Source of the DNA: Dermanyssus gallinae
Taxonomy: Eukaryota > Arthropoda > Arachnida > Mesostigmata > Dermanyssidae
NCBI GenBank assembly: GCA_003439945.1
Contig: QVRM01007045.1
Span: 72,001-136,000, forward strand
DNA: 64,000 nucleotides
Reading direction: 5' to 3'
The position numbers were made by a program, and so were the translations under genes. The notes under the pieces were generated by a model. It did not search any database, was not told where the DNA came from, and worked only from the letters and a program-made list of their open reading frames with translations. Below, piece after piece: positions 10,319 through 21,130 of this stretch (positions within the stretch are counted from its first letter, which is position 1; every line of letters begins with the position of its first letter).

Positions 10319-11638
10319 TGCGAGGTGTGTTCAAAAAGTATCGCGACGTTTGTGTTTTTTCAAAAATTATTCATTTATTCATGAATATCTATTTTGTCCC
10401 CTTCAAAGTAATCCCCATGAGATATTATACACTTGTGCCAACGGTTTTTCCAATCTATGAAGCACTTCAAAAAAACATTTTTTTTTATCTTGTTCAGCTC
10501 CTCCTTTGATGCCGTCTTTATCTCGTCAAGCGTAGCGTAACGTCGTCCTTTCATGGGCCTCTTCAGTTTAGGGAACAAGAAAAAGTCACAGGGGGCCAGA
10601 TCTGGGGAATACGGTGGCTGCGGCATCATTAGTGTGTTGTTTTTGGCCAAAAACTCGCGCACAAGCAACGATGTGTGAGCAGGGGCGTTATCGTGGTGCA
10701 AAAGCCAATTTTTGTTCTTCCACAAATCCGGGCGTTTCTGGCGGATTGCTTCGCGCAAATTGCGCATAACTTGCAGGTAATATTCTTTATTGACCGTTCT
10801 ACCCTGTGGCAAGAACTCATGATGCACCACGCCCCTGCAATCGAAGAAAACTGTCAGCAAAACTTTCACATTCGACCGAACTTGGCGCGCTTTTTTCGGT
10901 CTTGGTTCGTGCGGCAGCTTCCATTGAGATGATTGAGCTTTGGTTTCCACGTCATAACCATAAACCCACGATTCGTCACCAGTTATGACCCTCTGGAGCA
11001 AATTTGGGTCGTCGCGGACAGAGTCCAACATCTCATTAGCAATGTTCATGCGATGCTGTTTTTGGTCGCAATTGAGCAATTTTGGTACGAATTTCGCGGC
11101 GACCCGTCTCATGCCCAAATCATTGATAAAAATCGAATGGCACGAGCCAATCGATATGTTTAGGTCCTCAGCAACTTCTCTAACGGTGATTCGACGATTG
11201 GCCAATACCATTTTCTCCACTTCATTAATTTTTTCGTCTGTTGTTGAAGTGCTCGGGCGTCCGGCACGCTCTTCGTCGTTCACATCTTCTCGGCCTTCTG
11301 AGAACATTTTGTACCACCGATAAACGTTGCTTCGGTCCAAGGTAGCTTCTCCGTATGCCACAGTCAACATTCGGAATGCATCCGCGCACTTAATTTCGTT
11401 TTTCACACAAAATTTGATACAGGTTCTTTGATCCATTTTTTTGAATAGGTAAAAATCGAAGACGATCCAAAAAACGTGCAAGCAAAGCAGCTGTCAACAA
11501 TTAAGTGAACATTCAAAATGGCCGAGCTTGTCGGCATAAGTGAGAGACATGAGTACCAACATAACGCCACAAAAAATCGAAATTCGAATATACGTAACCC
11601 GCGAAAATTCAAAAGTCGCTTTTTGAACACACCTCGTA
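10319..11638 (-). mobile_element. mariner transposon, DD34D, apparently intact
   Basis: The left end (from 10319) reads TGCGAGGTGTGTTCAAAAAG. The reverse complement of the right end (from 11638) reads TACGAGGTGTGTTCAAAAAG, a near-perfect terminal inverted repeat. TA dinucleotides at 10317-10318 and 11639-11640 fit the mariner target duplication. Total length is about 1.32 kb, typical for mariner. One transposase gene on the minus strand occupies most of the element. It lies about 490 bp from the DD37D element. Confidence 0.93.
10375..11436 (-). CDS. mariner transposase (DD34D)
   Basis: A 353-codon uninterrupted frame starting MDQRTCIKFC. An ATG 15 codons upstream also exists, but the family start fits the internal one. 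The N-terminal helix-turn-helix domain (about residues 5-110) includes DRSNVYRWYKMFSEGR and an RAGRPSTSTT linker. The catalytic residues are D154 (VITGDESWVYGYD), D249 (LLHHDNAPAHTSLL) and D284 (YSPDLAPCDFFLFP), with 34 residues between the last two. Length and spacing match known mariner transposases. It should cut at the CGAGGTGTGTTCAAAAAG ends and insert at TA. A downstream KCFIDWKNRWHKCI segment matches the family C-terminus. All key residues are present, so activity is possible but untested. Confidence 0.95.
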   Translation of the reverse strand: MDQRTCIKFCVKNEIKCADAFRMLTVAYGEATLDRSNVYRWYKMFSEGREDVNDEERAGRPSTSTTDEKINEVEKMVLANRRITVREVAEDLNISIGSCHSIFINDLGMRRVAAKFVPKLLNCDQKQHRMNIANEMLDSVRDDPNLLQRVITGDESWVYGYDVETKAQSSQWKLPHEPRPKKARQVRSNVKVLLTVFFDCRGVVHHEFLPQGRTVNKEYYLQVMRNLREAIRQKRPDLWKNKNWLLHHDNAPAHTSLLVREFLAKNNTLMMPQPPYSPDLAPCDFFLFPKLKRPMKGRRYATLDEIKTASKEELNKIKKNVFLKCFIDWKNRWHKCIISHGDYFEGDKIDIHE

Positions 11639-11640
11639 TA

Positions 11641-12900
11641 CACTAATATGTAGTTGAACTTTGACGTAGGTATGCACTAGTTACGGCCATCCCATCTTCG
11701 TCGCCACTAATATGTACGTGAACTGTACACACTCTGACCTGAGGACTTAGTCTATTGAACTTAGACTAGCCGAGTACGTAACAAATGAAAACACGATCGC
11801 CTGCTGTCACCTGTAGAGTGGCTTGCTGACTCTCTGTGTCAGATGTATTTATTGCCTCTCAGATTGTTCTCGAATGTGGTAGAATCGATTCGGTCCGAGT
11901 AGACGTTTCTATCGAATCGTCTGTACGCTTCTCGTACCTTCTCGTGCTTACTCTTTCCACTGCACGTCCGCCAGCACATGGCGCCTAGCCACAACAGTCA
12001 TGTGTCCACCTGAACTTGGCCAGACACTACAGCCGGCCGGTTGGCAGCCGCATTGGCCAAAATCGTAGATTTGCTTTTGTAAACGTTTAGCTTATAGGTG
12101 CTTACGATTTTAAATGAGATCACATGCTATGCAAAGGAATGTGCGACACTTCGTGCATCAAAACTCAACTTAAACCAATAATTACTGGCTTAAAATAACG
12201 TTCGATAAATAGATAAATATCGTATTCTTGCACTTTACTCCCATCGGTAAGACGTTCGTCAAGAGTTCGTTAGAGTAGTCAATTCAACCTATTCTTAATG
12301 TGGGCTTACAGAACTAGTTAAACAAAGCACATGCCGCTGACACTACAATTACTTAATATACGAATGATTACGCTTGCGACCGCTGTGATCACAAACGTAA
12401 GCTACGGTATTCATCACATATATGTATATATACGAGTATATATAGATTTTGCGTTCAACGCCGTGAAAGCTTGCCTTCACGCTTATTAAACACAACAATG
12501 TAGGCTTTTATTGGAAATCAGTTTGGTGCCAAATCAATGGTGGCTCGGTGTGTAATATGATTACCGTTTTTTAGCCGTTTTTCCCGCTTCCGACGTCGGA
12601 TTTCCATAGATGTTAACATAAGGGTAATATTAGTATGCGGGTTATCTTGTGATCTGGCGATGCTCGATTTCTTTCTATATAAAGAGGAACGGAGATCGAT
12701 AAAATAGGATCAGAACCAAGTAACTATATAAATGACGTCTCTGTGAAGAGCACAAGTGATGAGAATCTATCCTGGGTTTCTTTCTTTTGTAAACCAACAA
12801 ACAACTACATTCGTACCGGTTTCAATGAGTTTCAGCTATGCGGCCCGACTGCAATAAGTAGCATGCACGTGTTAACTGCCGTGATTGGTTTTTGCGGAAA
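11641..12900. other. no gene recognised
   Basis: Unique-looking AT-rich DNA. No conserved motif, array or long inverted repeat was seen apart from short TA runs near 12417-12445. Confidence 0.45.
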
Positions 12901-13410
12901 ACCAAGAAACCCAAGCAAATTCCCTGCACTTGTTCTTCTAATAGATAGTACTTCGTTTACACAAGATCGCATATTTAGTGCACACAATTCTCATAGATGA
13001 GCCACCCGCATGTACGCCAGAACCGCTTCTCCGTAAACGTTTGAGCTGACATGGTAGACAAATGCCGCATAAGCCCCCATCAACTTCTCGAAATGTTAGG
13101 TAGAAAAACGTACCACACCGTCTGAATTGGATCTTGCTAGATATCACGCTAGTACATGCACCAGAAACACAAAGTAAAGTGCACAACATTTCCGTATGAC
13201 AATAAACTTGCCGCATCACTCCCGTGGTCGGTCCAAATAACCAAAAAAAATGCACCAGAAAGTAGTACGGTTGAGGATGTGGTTCCAGCACGGTCAAGCA
13301 CCAGTACACAACGAAGCTGCGGTACGGGCTCATCAGCACGCCACCCACCCTTCTGGCTCGATGGATTGGCCGATGTTAGATCGAATGATGAAACATACAC
13401 GGGTATACTC
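12900..13410 (+). pseudogene. decayed Tc1/mariner-superfamily transposase
   Basis: Two diagnostic pieces lie in order in different frames. Around 12945-13000 the translation reads STSFTQDRIFSAHNSHR, matching the first catalytic block 'DESTFTREGI.N..N.H.W' with the Asp region degraded. Around 13262-13375 it reads RMWFQHGQAPVHNEAAVRAH, matching the second block 'MWFQHDGAPAHF...VR..L'. The catalytic Asp is replaced by Gly (QHG for QHD), and then MDWP fits the 'WIGRGGP' region poorly. Many stops lie between. It belongs to the same broad transposase type as the relic at 5.5-6.2 kb. It is inactive. Confidence 0.72.
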
Positions 13411-13757
13411 GTACATATATGCTCGCCTAATTCTAGCCATCATCTTTTGTTTATCTCATCAACACACCCCTGGCACAGAACTTACACAAGCAGCTAACGT
13501 CTGCTAACATGGTACTCTTTAGGAGTCCGATATCAAATCGGAGGCACAGCTTACAGTAATATATCACGCATAGACATCATCTCCATTGATAGGGTAACAA
13601 ATTAATTCTCATAAAATGCGTACATTCTCGCTAGTTATGCTTTAATATCATGACAGCTTTATTTACACCTTTATGTTCCTTCTATTCCATTGGAAAAAGA
13701 TGCGTTTACTAACAAAATCTACAACCAAATAATAACATGTACAACCCATCTGGCCAA

Positions 13758-13797
13758 ACCGGGATTGAACCTCTGTATATATATATATATATATATT
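13758..13797 (-). repeat. tRNA-like T-arm motif abutting a (TA)n array
   Basis: On the minus strand GAGGTTCAATCCCGG (about 13762-13774) matches the pol III B-box consensus GGTTCRANYCC. The upstream half of a tRNA-like sequence is not present. A (TA)n array (13776-13797) lies there instead. It is probably the 3' part of a tRNA-derived repeat whose head was lost or replaced at the microsatellite. Confidence 0.4.
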
Positions 13798-13921
13798 CAC
13801 CAGACGATTGGTAGCAGTATACATCGGATGTTGTGTGAAATCTACACTGATTCTTTGTAGTATGTACAATATTGTAGTGACGATGTGTCTATTTCGGTGC
13901 ACACAAGTGCATGGTATCTAT

Positions 13922-13923
<2 letters not shown>

Positions 13924-13971
<48 letters not shown>
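13924..13971. repeat. (TA)n microsatellite
   Basis: A nearly pure TA array with one TG interruption near the right end. Confidence 0.95.
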
Positions 13972-14454
13972 GCAAATGCTTGGCATAGATAGAGGAGAGA
14001 TAGTACTTATGCTAAGTGAGTCGCTCAAACACCGCCGGGGTATTGAGTATTAAGCGCTTCGCAGCCGCGGCAAACTATCGAAAGTAGTAGTAGTTGAAGA
14101 TCGAATACATTTAGTCGATTTCTCGTGTAGCAGCTATCAGCAGTGTGGCGGAAATATTCTCAAGGCGGAATTTTCTCCTCTAACTGGTTGGGTGGAGATC
14201 GATTACCAATTGAAATTGTATGCGATGAAGCAGTAGGACACTAGAGTCTCGTCGACGCTGCCATCATCATCATCATCGTCGTAATCATTTTCGCCACACT
14301 CAAAACAAAATACCAACAAATATGAAGGTATTCAGCCAAACACGTGTGTGTCTATTCGCGTCTAGGCTGGCCCGAGCTCCGGCAGATGCGCCAGAGCTGA
14401 AAACAAATTGTTCATATCAACAAATTATGTCAAACGTTTAGATGTGTTGTCTTG

Positions 14455-14585
14455 TGTTCAACAACAACAACACCAACATAAACAACGACAACAGCAACAA
14501 CAACAACAACAACGATAACAACAATGACAATAGCAACAACAGCAACAACAACGACGACAGCGATAGCAACAACAAGAACGAGTCG
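14455..14585. repeat. degenerate (CAA)n tract
   Basis: CAA-rich run on the plus strand with CGA/TAG/CAG interruptions. The open frames on both strands are low-complexity artefacts. Confidence 0.85.
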
Positions 14586-14846
14586 CTCATGCGTGGCCTT
14601 GGGTTAGTGGCGTTTTTCGGCGTTGAATTGCAGTGTTTCGTTGACTTCGATTGACTTTCATAGCACCGCGGCGGTATCATCAATATTCACTTTGTTCCGA
14701 TGTTACTGATAAACATTGAGATGCTGGCTAAACTGCTACGCCAAAGTCATCAACGCAATACTGTGATTGGGCACAAGCAACAGTTCTTATAGACAGCGTC
14801 TGCTACGACTTTTGTTTGACGTTGTCTCTAGCTGCCGCAGCTTACT

Positions 14847-14853
14847 TATTTTT

Positions 14854-14909
<56 letters not shown>

Positions 14910-14916
14910 AAAAATA
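14847..14916. repeat. palindrome with (TA)n core
   Basis: TATTTTTAGATATA on the left is mirrored by TATATCTAAAAATA on the right around a TA array, giving a perfect palindrome of about 70 bp. It could extrude a hairpin. Confidence 0.85.
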
Positions 14917-15158
14917 TTACTGTAACTATAGCCATCTATTGCTACGGTAACTAATTACGCTATAATGCCATCGTCACGGCTAGATAGAGGGATTTCAAGG
15001 GATTTCAGCATACGCCACCGGTACCAGTAAGTGTGCATGTAGCATCCATACGAATATATACAAAAAAAACTTTTTTCGGGTTGACCCTTAGCCAAGATTT
15101 AACGTCTACGGGACTGCTTTTGGCATTTCTCTATAGAAGGACCCCCATAAATACAAAT

Positions 15159-15247
15159 GTGCAACGGTGGGGCTCGAACCCGCGCACCTATCTAGTGTCT
15201 CCTCCGATTGCGAGGCGCATACGAATGAGACACCACGCCACCGGGCT
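15159..15247 (-). repeat. tRNA-derived SINE head (tRNA-like sequence)
   Basis: Read on the minus strand, GCCCGGTGGCGTGGTGTCTC (5' end, A-box region) is followed about 50 bases later by GCGGGTTCGAGCCCCACCG. The latter contains a perfect B box, GGTTCGAGCCC. Spacing and the T-arm-like stem fit a tRNA-related pol III promoter. It is longer than a tRNA and its acceptor stem does not pair cleanly, so I read it as the head of a SINE, not a functional tRNA. The body may run down to about 15060. Confidence 0.6.
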
Positions 15248-15828
15248 CGACATTCGAAGATATACGGACGAAGTTAACTGAAATCTCATTGCGCGACACT
15301 TTCGTGAGTGTCCGTTCCGAGTGTCCAACTCGCCAAATTCCGAATTCCGAGTGCTGCCCGCAATTCACAAAGACGTCTCTTCCAGTCAATAATACACTGT
15401 AGATAGTGGTTTAGGCCACGAACGCTTTCTTCTACGTCGCCTGTATACACAGTAGCCCACATTTCTCGTTTAGAGTTAATTGCTGCTTGTGTTTGCTACT
15501 GCTATTACATTTCGAAACTCGAGCAAACGAAAGAGCAATTTGAGACCAACTTAATTTAGCGTGTAGTTAGTCATTTCAATATGGTATGTACTGTCGATCT
15601 ACCAATCGGTGTAAAGATCAACCGTAACCTTATTCCTGGACATCGTCGGGTCTACGTCGGGCTATTTTGCCCAAGCTTAAATGTAGTTCTTGCCGTTTTA
15701 CGTTTGCCCTGCTACTACTATTTGCAGCGCACTTCACCTATAAGTCATACATTTTTCTCGTACGGTGACGTACTCCAATACGTTCCAATGCGTGCATTTT
15801 GTTTTACGTATGTTTGCTTTTTAGATAT

Positions 15829-15832
<4 letters not shown>

Positions 15833-15891
<59 letters not shown>
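15833..15891. repeat. (TA)n microsatellite
   Basis: TA array interrupted once by AA. Confidence 0.95.
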
Positions 15892-15894
<3 letters not shown>

Positions 15895-16089
15895 ACAACT
15901 TCACGCACACCCGCTGAACAATACTAGTAGAAAGCCGATTGGTGAATCACGTTGAGGCACACATTTGTTAGAATAAGCGCGGCGTGCTTTTGTATTACGG
16001 CCGGCCGTATTCGCACGCACTCTAATTACAGGAAAGCCTCCGGCAGTCATAGTAGTAGTAGTAACAGGTACAGGACAAGTGCGCTTTTC

Positions 16090-16510
16090 GACACACTCGA
16101 CTCTTCGAATGGGTAACCAACACCAATGGCGACGAGCCAGAAAGACGCAGGTGGGCGACGTTCATATCGGTCTATTTCGCCCGGCGGGCAGCTAGCTCAA
16201 AGTTGCGGAGGCCTCCGTCGTCGACGGAACCTGCCATTCGGCGGTCTGTTGCACCGATCCAACCTGTCAAATCCAGGACGCCGGGTTATAGACTAGGTCA
16301 GACTGGTTTGTCCCACGCAAACCCGCCGCTGCCGTCGCCGACGACGCGGCGCAGCTAATTGCAAATGGGCCCGATAGTAAGGGTGGCTGCCGCCGCAGCC
16401 GCCGCCTCTGGTGCCGCCCGGGGCTTCTTTTGTGATTGTTGTCGCGTTCGACCAAGGCTTGAGATCAACCGCGCGCTTGGAGGCCAATGCCAATGCTGGA
16501 AGCCGACTAG
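16090..16510. other. GC-rich, CpG-rich stretch without recognised gene
   Basis: GC content is visibly higher than the surroundings, with GCC/CCG triplet runs (16380-16420) and many CpG dinucleotides. The overlapping frames on both strands are low-complexity (A, R, G runs). It could be a promoter-proximal or 5' untranslated region of a host gene outside the window, but nothing here proves that. Confidence 0.35.
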
Positions 16511-16599
16511 GGTTCCGATAGGGTTTCTGATAATTGTTCGAGGAGCGTTGTGTGTGTATACGTGTGTGTGTGTTTGGCGGTAAGCACGGCTTTAGGAGC

Positions 16600-17470
16600 A
16601 CTCAGTGCGTGTCCGTATAGAAATCAATTCAAACATTTATTCACCTTTGCCAGGTAGTATAGAAATCGGTGGGCGACGGAGAAGGAAGGGCTTCCCTGTG
16701 GCGGTAGACGGTGGATAAAAGAAAGGTCGGCGGATTGAATCATTGAAGCAACGTGGCCTGATACGTTAATCTGTGCACAGCAAAGCTGCTGCTGACGAGC
16801 TGAAAGGTTTCTTTTCCTACGTCTCAGACGTCCGGGTAGCTAACTAAAGGGTTAAGCAACTAAATCAAAGTAAACACAAGCACCACGGCCTCTGCCAACA
16901 AAGACAGCGAACGCAATAAAGCTCCACAGCAAGTCAGATCTTGAGTACTCGAGTACACCACGTTTTGTTTTACATGCTTTTTTTTAAAGCCACCAGTGCA
17001 GAAAAAGACTAGCTGAAGTTCTGGTAGAAACTGCCGCATGAATCTTCTTATGTGGCTTTGTCTGACCCACCTTGTGAACGCTAGCCATCAATACAAATAT
17101 TCTCTGAACCAATTAAGAACGCAATCGAGATCAATTCATATGCAATTGTCAAACGTTTGGGTTCATATCAGATTCAGATTTGTTCACCAATGATTGATTG
17201 GCATAGTATCTTACATAAACAACAGATATAGCGGGTCAATGCTGGTTATGCATGACACGGTAAAAGTAGCAAGCAAAGATCGAGTGAGGGACACACAGGA
17301 CACTGCATATTAACTGCACCTATCACAGATACCCCCCGTGTCACCTGCTACATCTGCACTTATCACTTAGTTCGTAGTACCCGTCCACAGTGTAGACTGC
17401 GTGGTCGAAACCATGAACAGCGAAACGTGTTATGTGTACCAACGTGACGGTTTAGCCGGCATTTTCATTT
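16600..17470. other. no gene recognised
   Basis: Mixed-composition DNA. No conserved coding motif or array was recognised. Confidence 0.4.
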
Positions 17471-17489
17471 CCAGGATTTGTCGCGCATG

Positions 17490-17830
17490 GCACTAATATT
17501 GGAGAAATCCAGATCGATCTTATTGAACTTCTATTCCTATGGGCGCATATTTTCGGTGAGTGCATTCAACAGTGGCAGGTTACGACTGGGTCTTAGTGTT
17601 CCAATGAAGAGTAGGCTATTTGCTAGGAGATACCCCAATTGGTTCCTTGCGGAGGTGTGCAGCCCTAGAACACTCTTCAGAAAGGATGTCTTAAGACGGT
17701 TTAGTTACGAGTTTCAAGGCCTTCAGCGGTAATATTTGTCCATATGACGTCGGTTCCGTATGCAGTAACTTGGGCAATTTTCAGATCGAGAAGGCGTAGC
17801 GCCGTGGTCAGAGATAGTTTACGCGATCAG
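17490..17830 (-). pseudogene. decayed LINE ORF2 C-terminal region
   Basis: The minus strand from about 17812 reads LTTALRLLDLKIAQVTAYG, then TDVIW. After a frameshift it reads LKTSFLKSVLGLHTSARNQL, then GYLLAN. This matches the region after the RT of several non-LTR elements ('..LKIAPV..YG...IWP.L....L..L..VK..FLKR.LGL...AR..LVY.L'). The same region in the LINE at 60.2-62.4 kb reads MKISPILQYCLPVIAP and KRVLGLPKNASATL, so the two are related in kind. There is at least one frameshift and one stop. It is a dead fragment. Confidence 0.68.
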
Positions 17831-18215
17831 AATCAAACAATGGGTTTTATTATTATTATTATTATTAATGACCATAATCAAAACGTAATCGGCTGAAAAT
17901 GTCCTTAGTATTTGCTTAGTAGCTTATATCACCCAAAATCTTATACGTACAAGCTGAACTTATAAATTCTGGAACAGGTAACGTAGCTAAGTCGTAGACA
18001 ACCTCTGAAGCCGTTGACACTCGTTGTTCCTTTGTCTTCGGTTTATTAAAAATTGCCGAGCTTCGTTCTCTTCCCTTCTTTGAATCAGACAAGACACGCC
18101 AATACCAATTGGCGTGAACTTTGGCCTGTGTGTTTCTAATGAATGGCTCTTCTGAGTAAAACAACCCAATGTTTTTTAAATTTATAGTACTAGAACTTGT
18201 CGATCCTCCCTTATC

Positions 18216-18218
<3 letters not shown>

Positions 18219-18251
<33 letters not shown>
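18219..18251. repeat. (TA)n microsatellite
   Basis: A pure TA array. Confidence 0.95.
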
Positions 18252-18254
<3 letters not shown>

Positions 18255-18530
18255 ATTATTACTACTTCACATCGACTTATTTTGACGTACATGTACGATA
18301 TATATACCTATATTCCTGTTAGGTTAAGTTGGCGGAAGCGTTCAGCGAGTAATCTTGTAAGCGTTACCAGACGTCAATAGATTACGATGTCAAGCGATGA
18401 TATTCGTGATAATAGTGACGATGCGCGATTATCTCTCTACTGTTTGAAGTGTCGAGTACGCGAGTGGCCCTCGAAGGTACTGACATCTTACAATACTGCC
18501 AGCGCACAACAGCTAAGCTTCTCCTAGCTG

Positions 18531-18533
<3 letters not shown>

Positions 18534-18577
<44 letters not shown>
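18534..18577. repeat. (TA)n microsatellite abutting repeat R-A
   Basis: A pure TA array whose right end is immediately followed by the 5' end of dispersed repeat R-A copy 2. Confidence 0.95.
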
Positions 18578-18580
<3 letters not shown>

Positions 18581-18770
18581 TAAGAAGATTCGCACAAGGT
18601 ATCTCTGAGGCGAAAATAACCGCCGCACAAAGCCGAGCAGCCTAAATGGCAAGAAGAGAGGCCAGGTGAAGTAATCTCGAGAAGACAGTACTGCGGCCAC
18701 CCCCGTCAAGGAGCAAAGAGGACGACTGGATTTTAGTAGGTGCGAGTCCCACACTACCGAGGCTTTAACA
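18578..18770 (+). repeat. dispersed repeat R-A, copy 2
   Basis: Matches copy 1 (603-830) and copy 3 (52915-53060, minus) from TGGTAAGAAGATT to CCCACACTA. Between these lie AAATAACCGCCGCACAAAG, GAGCAGCC, GTGAAGTAATCTCG and GACAGTACTGCGGCCACCCC. Its first bases abut a TA array. Confidence 0.8.
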
Positions 18771-18810
18771 ACGTCGCCCGGTGTGCATAACGCATTTTCC
18801 CAGTTACCTC

Positions 18811-18857
18811 TATATAAAAAAAATATATATATATAGATATATATAATTTTTTTATAT
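18811..18857. repeat. imperfect palindrome with TA core
   Basis: TATATAAAAAAA on the left is mirrored by TTTTTTTATAT on the right around an interrupted TA run. Confidence 0.6.
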
Positions 18858-19245
18858 GATTTGCTTTGCAGTTAGGAGAAGCTTCGAGGTGTTTGCATGC
18901 ATCCAACCCTTGATATCGTAGCACACCACGAGTATGTCACGCACCTAAGACTAGGTTGGTGCTAGGCAGATGAGACATGATGAATATTTTCACCTAGAGC
19001 CAAATCACCACAAATTTGACAACAGTGACGACAACAAAGGCATTCGTGGCAGCAGCAGCAACAACAGCAATATTGAAAACAATTAACAACAACGTGAATA
19101 GTATCGTGTGAAATAATATCAATGTGAAAAATATATTTAGCAGTGACTGCTCCTAGACGCCTGCACGGCATTCATGACTTATTGCCACTGATTGCGTGGT
19201 AACATCTTACGGTGTTTGCACCACCCCGCATTTGAACAGGGGCAG

Positions 19246-19271
19246 TATATATATATATATATATATATATA
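19246..19271. repeat. (TA)n microsatellite
   Basis: A short pure TA array. Confidence 0.93.
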
Positions 19272-19633
19272 GCTGCGGCCCCTACCACAAGTCCCACCAG
19301 CCTCGTGTCACCCGACTTCACGATGTTCGACAGTCCCAGCAGATTGCTTGGCAGAAAATAACTCTTAACTCGCTACGAGTCTTTGCGTTTCAGACGCTGA
19401 CTGGTATGGCTGATATCGTCTCGGTGAGCACCGACTGCCAGAAAAATTCCGCTCACAGAGACACAATGTTGCGTTGCGAATTTCAAAGCTATCGACGTGG
19501 GAAACGCTCCACCGGATTATAATAATCGCCGTGGTGGTTAAAAGCTGCATTTTGCATTCGAAAGAAAATCAAATGCAAGCCGACTCTCGGCTAAGTCGAT
19601 TTGCAATCACAATACAATCGGAAACAAAGGTAA

Positions 19634-19636
<3 letters not shown>

Positions 19637-19665
<29 letters not shown>
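19637..19665. repeat. (TA)n microsatellite
   Basis: A short pure TA array. Confidence 0.93.
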
Positions 19666-19668
<3 letters not shown>

Positions 19669-19781
19669 CAACTGTGTGCGCGCGTTTCTGTCAACAAATA
19701 AATGTTCGAGCAGCGCTGCAACTGACAATTTCTCATGCTTCACGTTTCAAATTACCAATTACTCTTTTATCAGAAAAGCAG

Positions 19782-19785
<4 letters not shown>

Positions 19786-19843
<58 letters not shown>

Positions 19844-19860
19844 TCATACCTAGGTATATT

Positions 19861-19920
<60 letters not shown>

Positions 19921-20025
19921 TACCTAGATATATTTGCATATATATATATTCATATTCATACCTAGATGTATTTGCGTATAAATATACATGCATACAAATA
20001 AATATATCTATATATATATATATAT
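19786..20025. repeat. composite (TA)n / 26-mer tandem repeat
   Basis: Long TA arrays alternate with a 26-base unit, TATTCATACCTAGRTRTATT followed by TGCRTA. The unit occurs three times (about 19841-19866, 19916-19940 and 19953-19979). The TA arrays between units differ in length. This looks like a satellite-type higher-order repeat grown from a TA array, and it is not coding. Confidence 0.85.
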
Positions 20026-20199
20026 CAATGGGATTGTGAATAGTAGATGTCCGGGATTTTTGGCACTACGGGTCGTGGGTTCTGGTGTAACACCACTGTT
20101 ACGATTTTTCTTAACATTTGCAGATTTTTAGTAAAGCTATATTAAGAAAATATTGCGTGTATGCATACGTGTATCGATATAGACACAAGGTATCTCTCC

Positions 20200-20204
20200 C
20201 CCTT

Positions 20205-20253
<49 letters not shown>
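20200..20253. repeat. compound (TC)n(TA)n microsatellite
   Basis: A TC run passes directly into a TA run. The same compound order occurs at 38872-38926 and 58541-58586. Confidence 0.9.
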
Positions 20254-20264
20254 TCTTTTTTTAT

Positions 20265-20390
20265 AGGACCGTTCCTTTTAGACGGTAAATTTGTTTAAAT
20301 TCATTTAATTCTCATTGAGCTTACAATTTTCAGAATACATACGAAATGTTCAACAACTGTAACGATTGAGAGTATTGTGCCGAAAATGAT
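20265..20390 (+). repeat. dispersed repeat R-B, copy 1
   Basis: Shares with 56291-56411, in the same orientation, the order AGGACCGTT, ACGG-AAATTT, CTCATTGAGCTTA, then AATTTTC/AATTTCC and AAGAGTATT/GAGAGTATT. The copies are diverged but collinear over about 120 bases. No coding potential. Nature unknown. Confidence 0.65.
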
Positions 20391-20418
20391 ATTGGCCATG
20401 TCGAATATGTATGTATGT

Positions 20419-20419
<1 letters not shown>

Positions 20420-20464
<45 letters not shown>
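20420..20464. repeat. (TA)n microsatellite
   Basis: A TA array preceded by an ATGT run. Confidence 0.95.
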
Positions 20465-20466
<2 letters not shown>

Positions 20467-21050
20467 ATCCGCAATTATTTGTACTATCGTAGCCGTTAGG
20501 TATGCAAGCACCCAATAATGAGTCGAGTCGTAATCGCGAGTGTAGCTCTGCCTGTATGGTTCCGGCGACAGAGGCCGCCCCCATTGCGTCATATCATGAG
20601 GCATTGCCGTCGTGATCATGAGCATCACCGCCAAGATTCTAATGACCACTTACTTAGCTAGGGAGAACAATCTGAACTGTACCGACGGCCTCTTTCAGGT
20701 AGAGCGTGTTCAAGTGCTCAAGAGGAATAGTGCACGGATGAGCCCCGCCGGAAAGAGACGCCCCTGCTCAGTCATCCACACAGCCCAACTCATCACGGTA
20801 ACAACAGCAGCAGCAGCAACATAAATTGATCTAGAAGAAGCAGAAGGTACAGCGTAAGTTTCGAGGCTTCCTACACGAACCGTTCTCAAAGGCGGGGGGT
20901 CGTTGCCAGGACAACCACGAGCAGCCGGAGCCGTCTCGTAGATTCGAGATTGCCTATGCGTGCGTTTGTTCTTCTTTGTTGGCCTGTTGAACGTGACTTG
21001 CGACTTGTCCTGATAGAAAATGAAGATTTTTCTTCCAAGGAAGCCCTATA
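20465..21050. other. no gene recognised
   Basis: Moderately GC-rich DNA with a short CAG run (about 20806-20820). No supported gene. Confidence 0.4.
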
Positions 21051-21130
21051 TAAGTTTATAAATATATAATAAATATATATATAATAAATAATATATATAA
21101 TAATATATAATAAATATATAATAATATAAG
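21050..21130. repeat. AT-only degenerate tandem repeat
   Basis: Alternating TATATAATAAATA units over about 80 bases. Confidence 0.75.

Noticed and set aside
15159..15247. A tRNA gene on the minus strand
   Set aside because: The B box is perfect but the A-to-B region is too long and the ends do not form an acceptor stem.
16293..16601. 102-codon minus frame in the GC-rich stretch as a host exon
   Set aside because: Basic, low-complexity sequence with equally open frames on the other strand. No domain and no evident splice structure.
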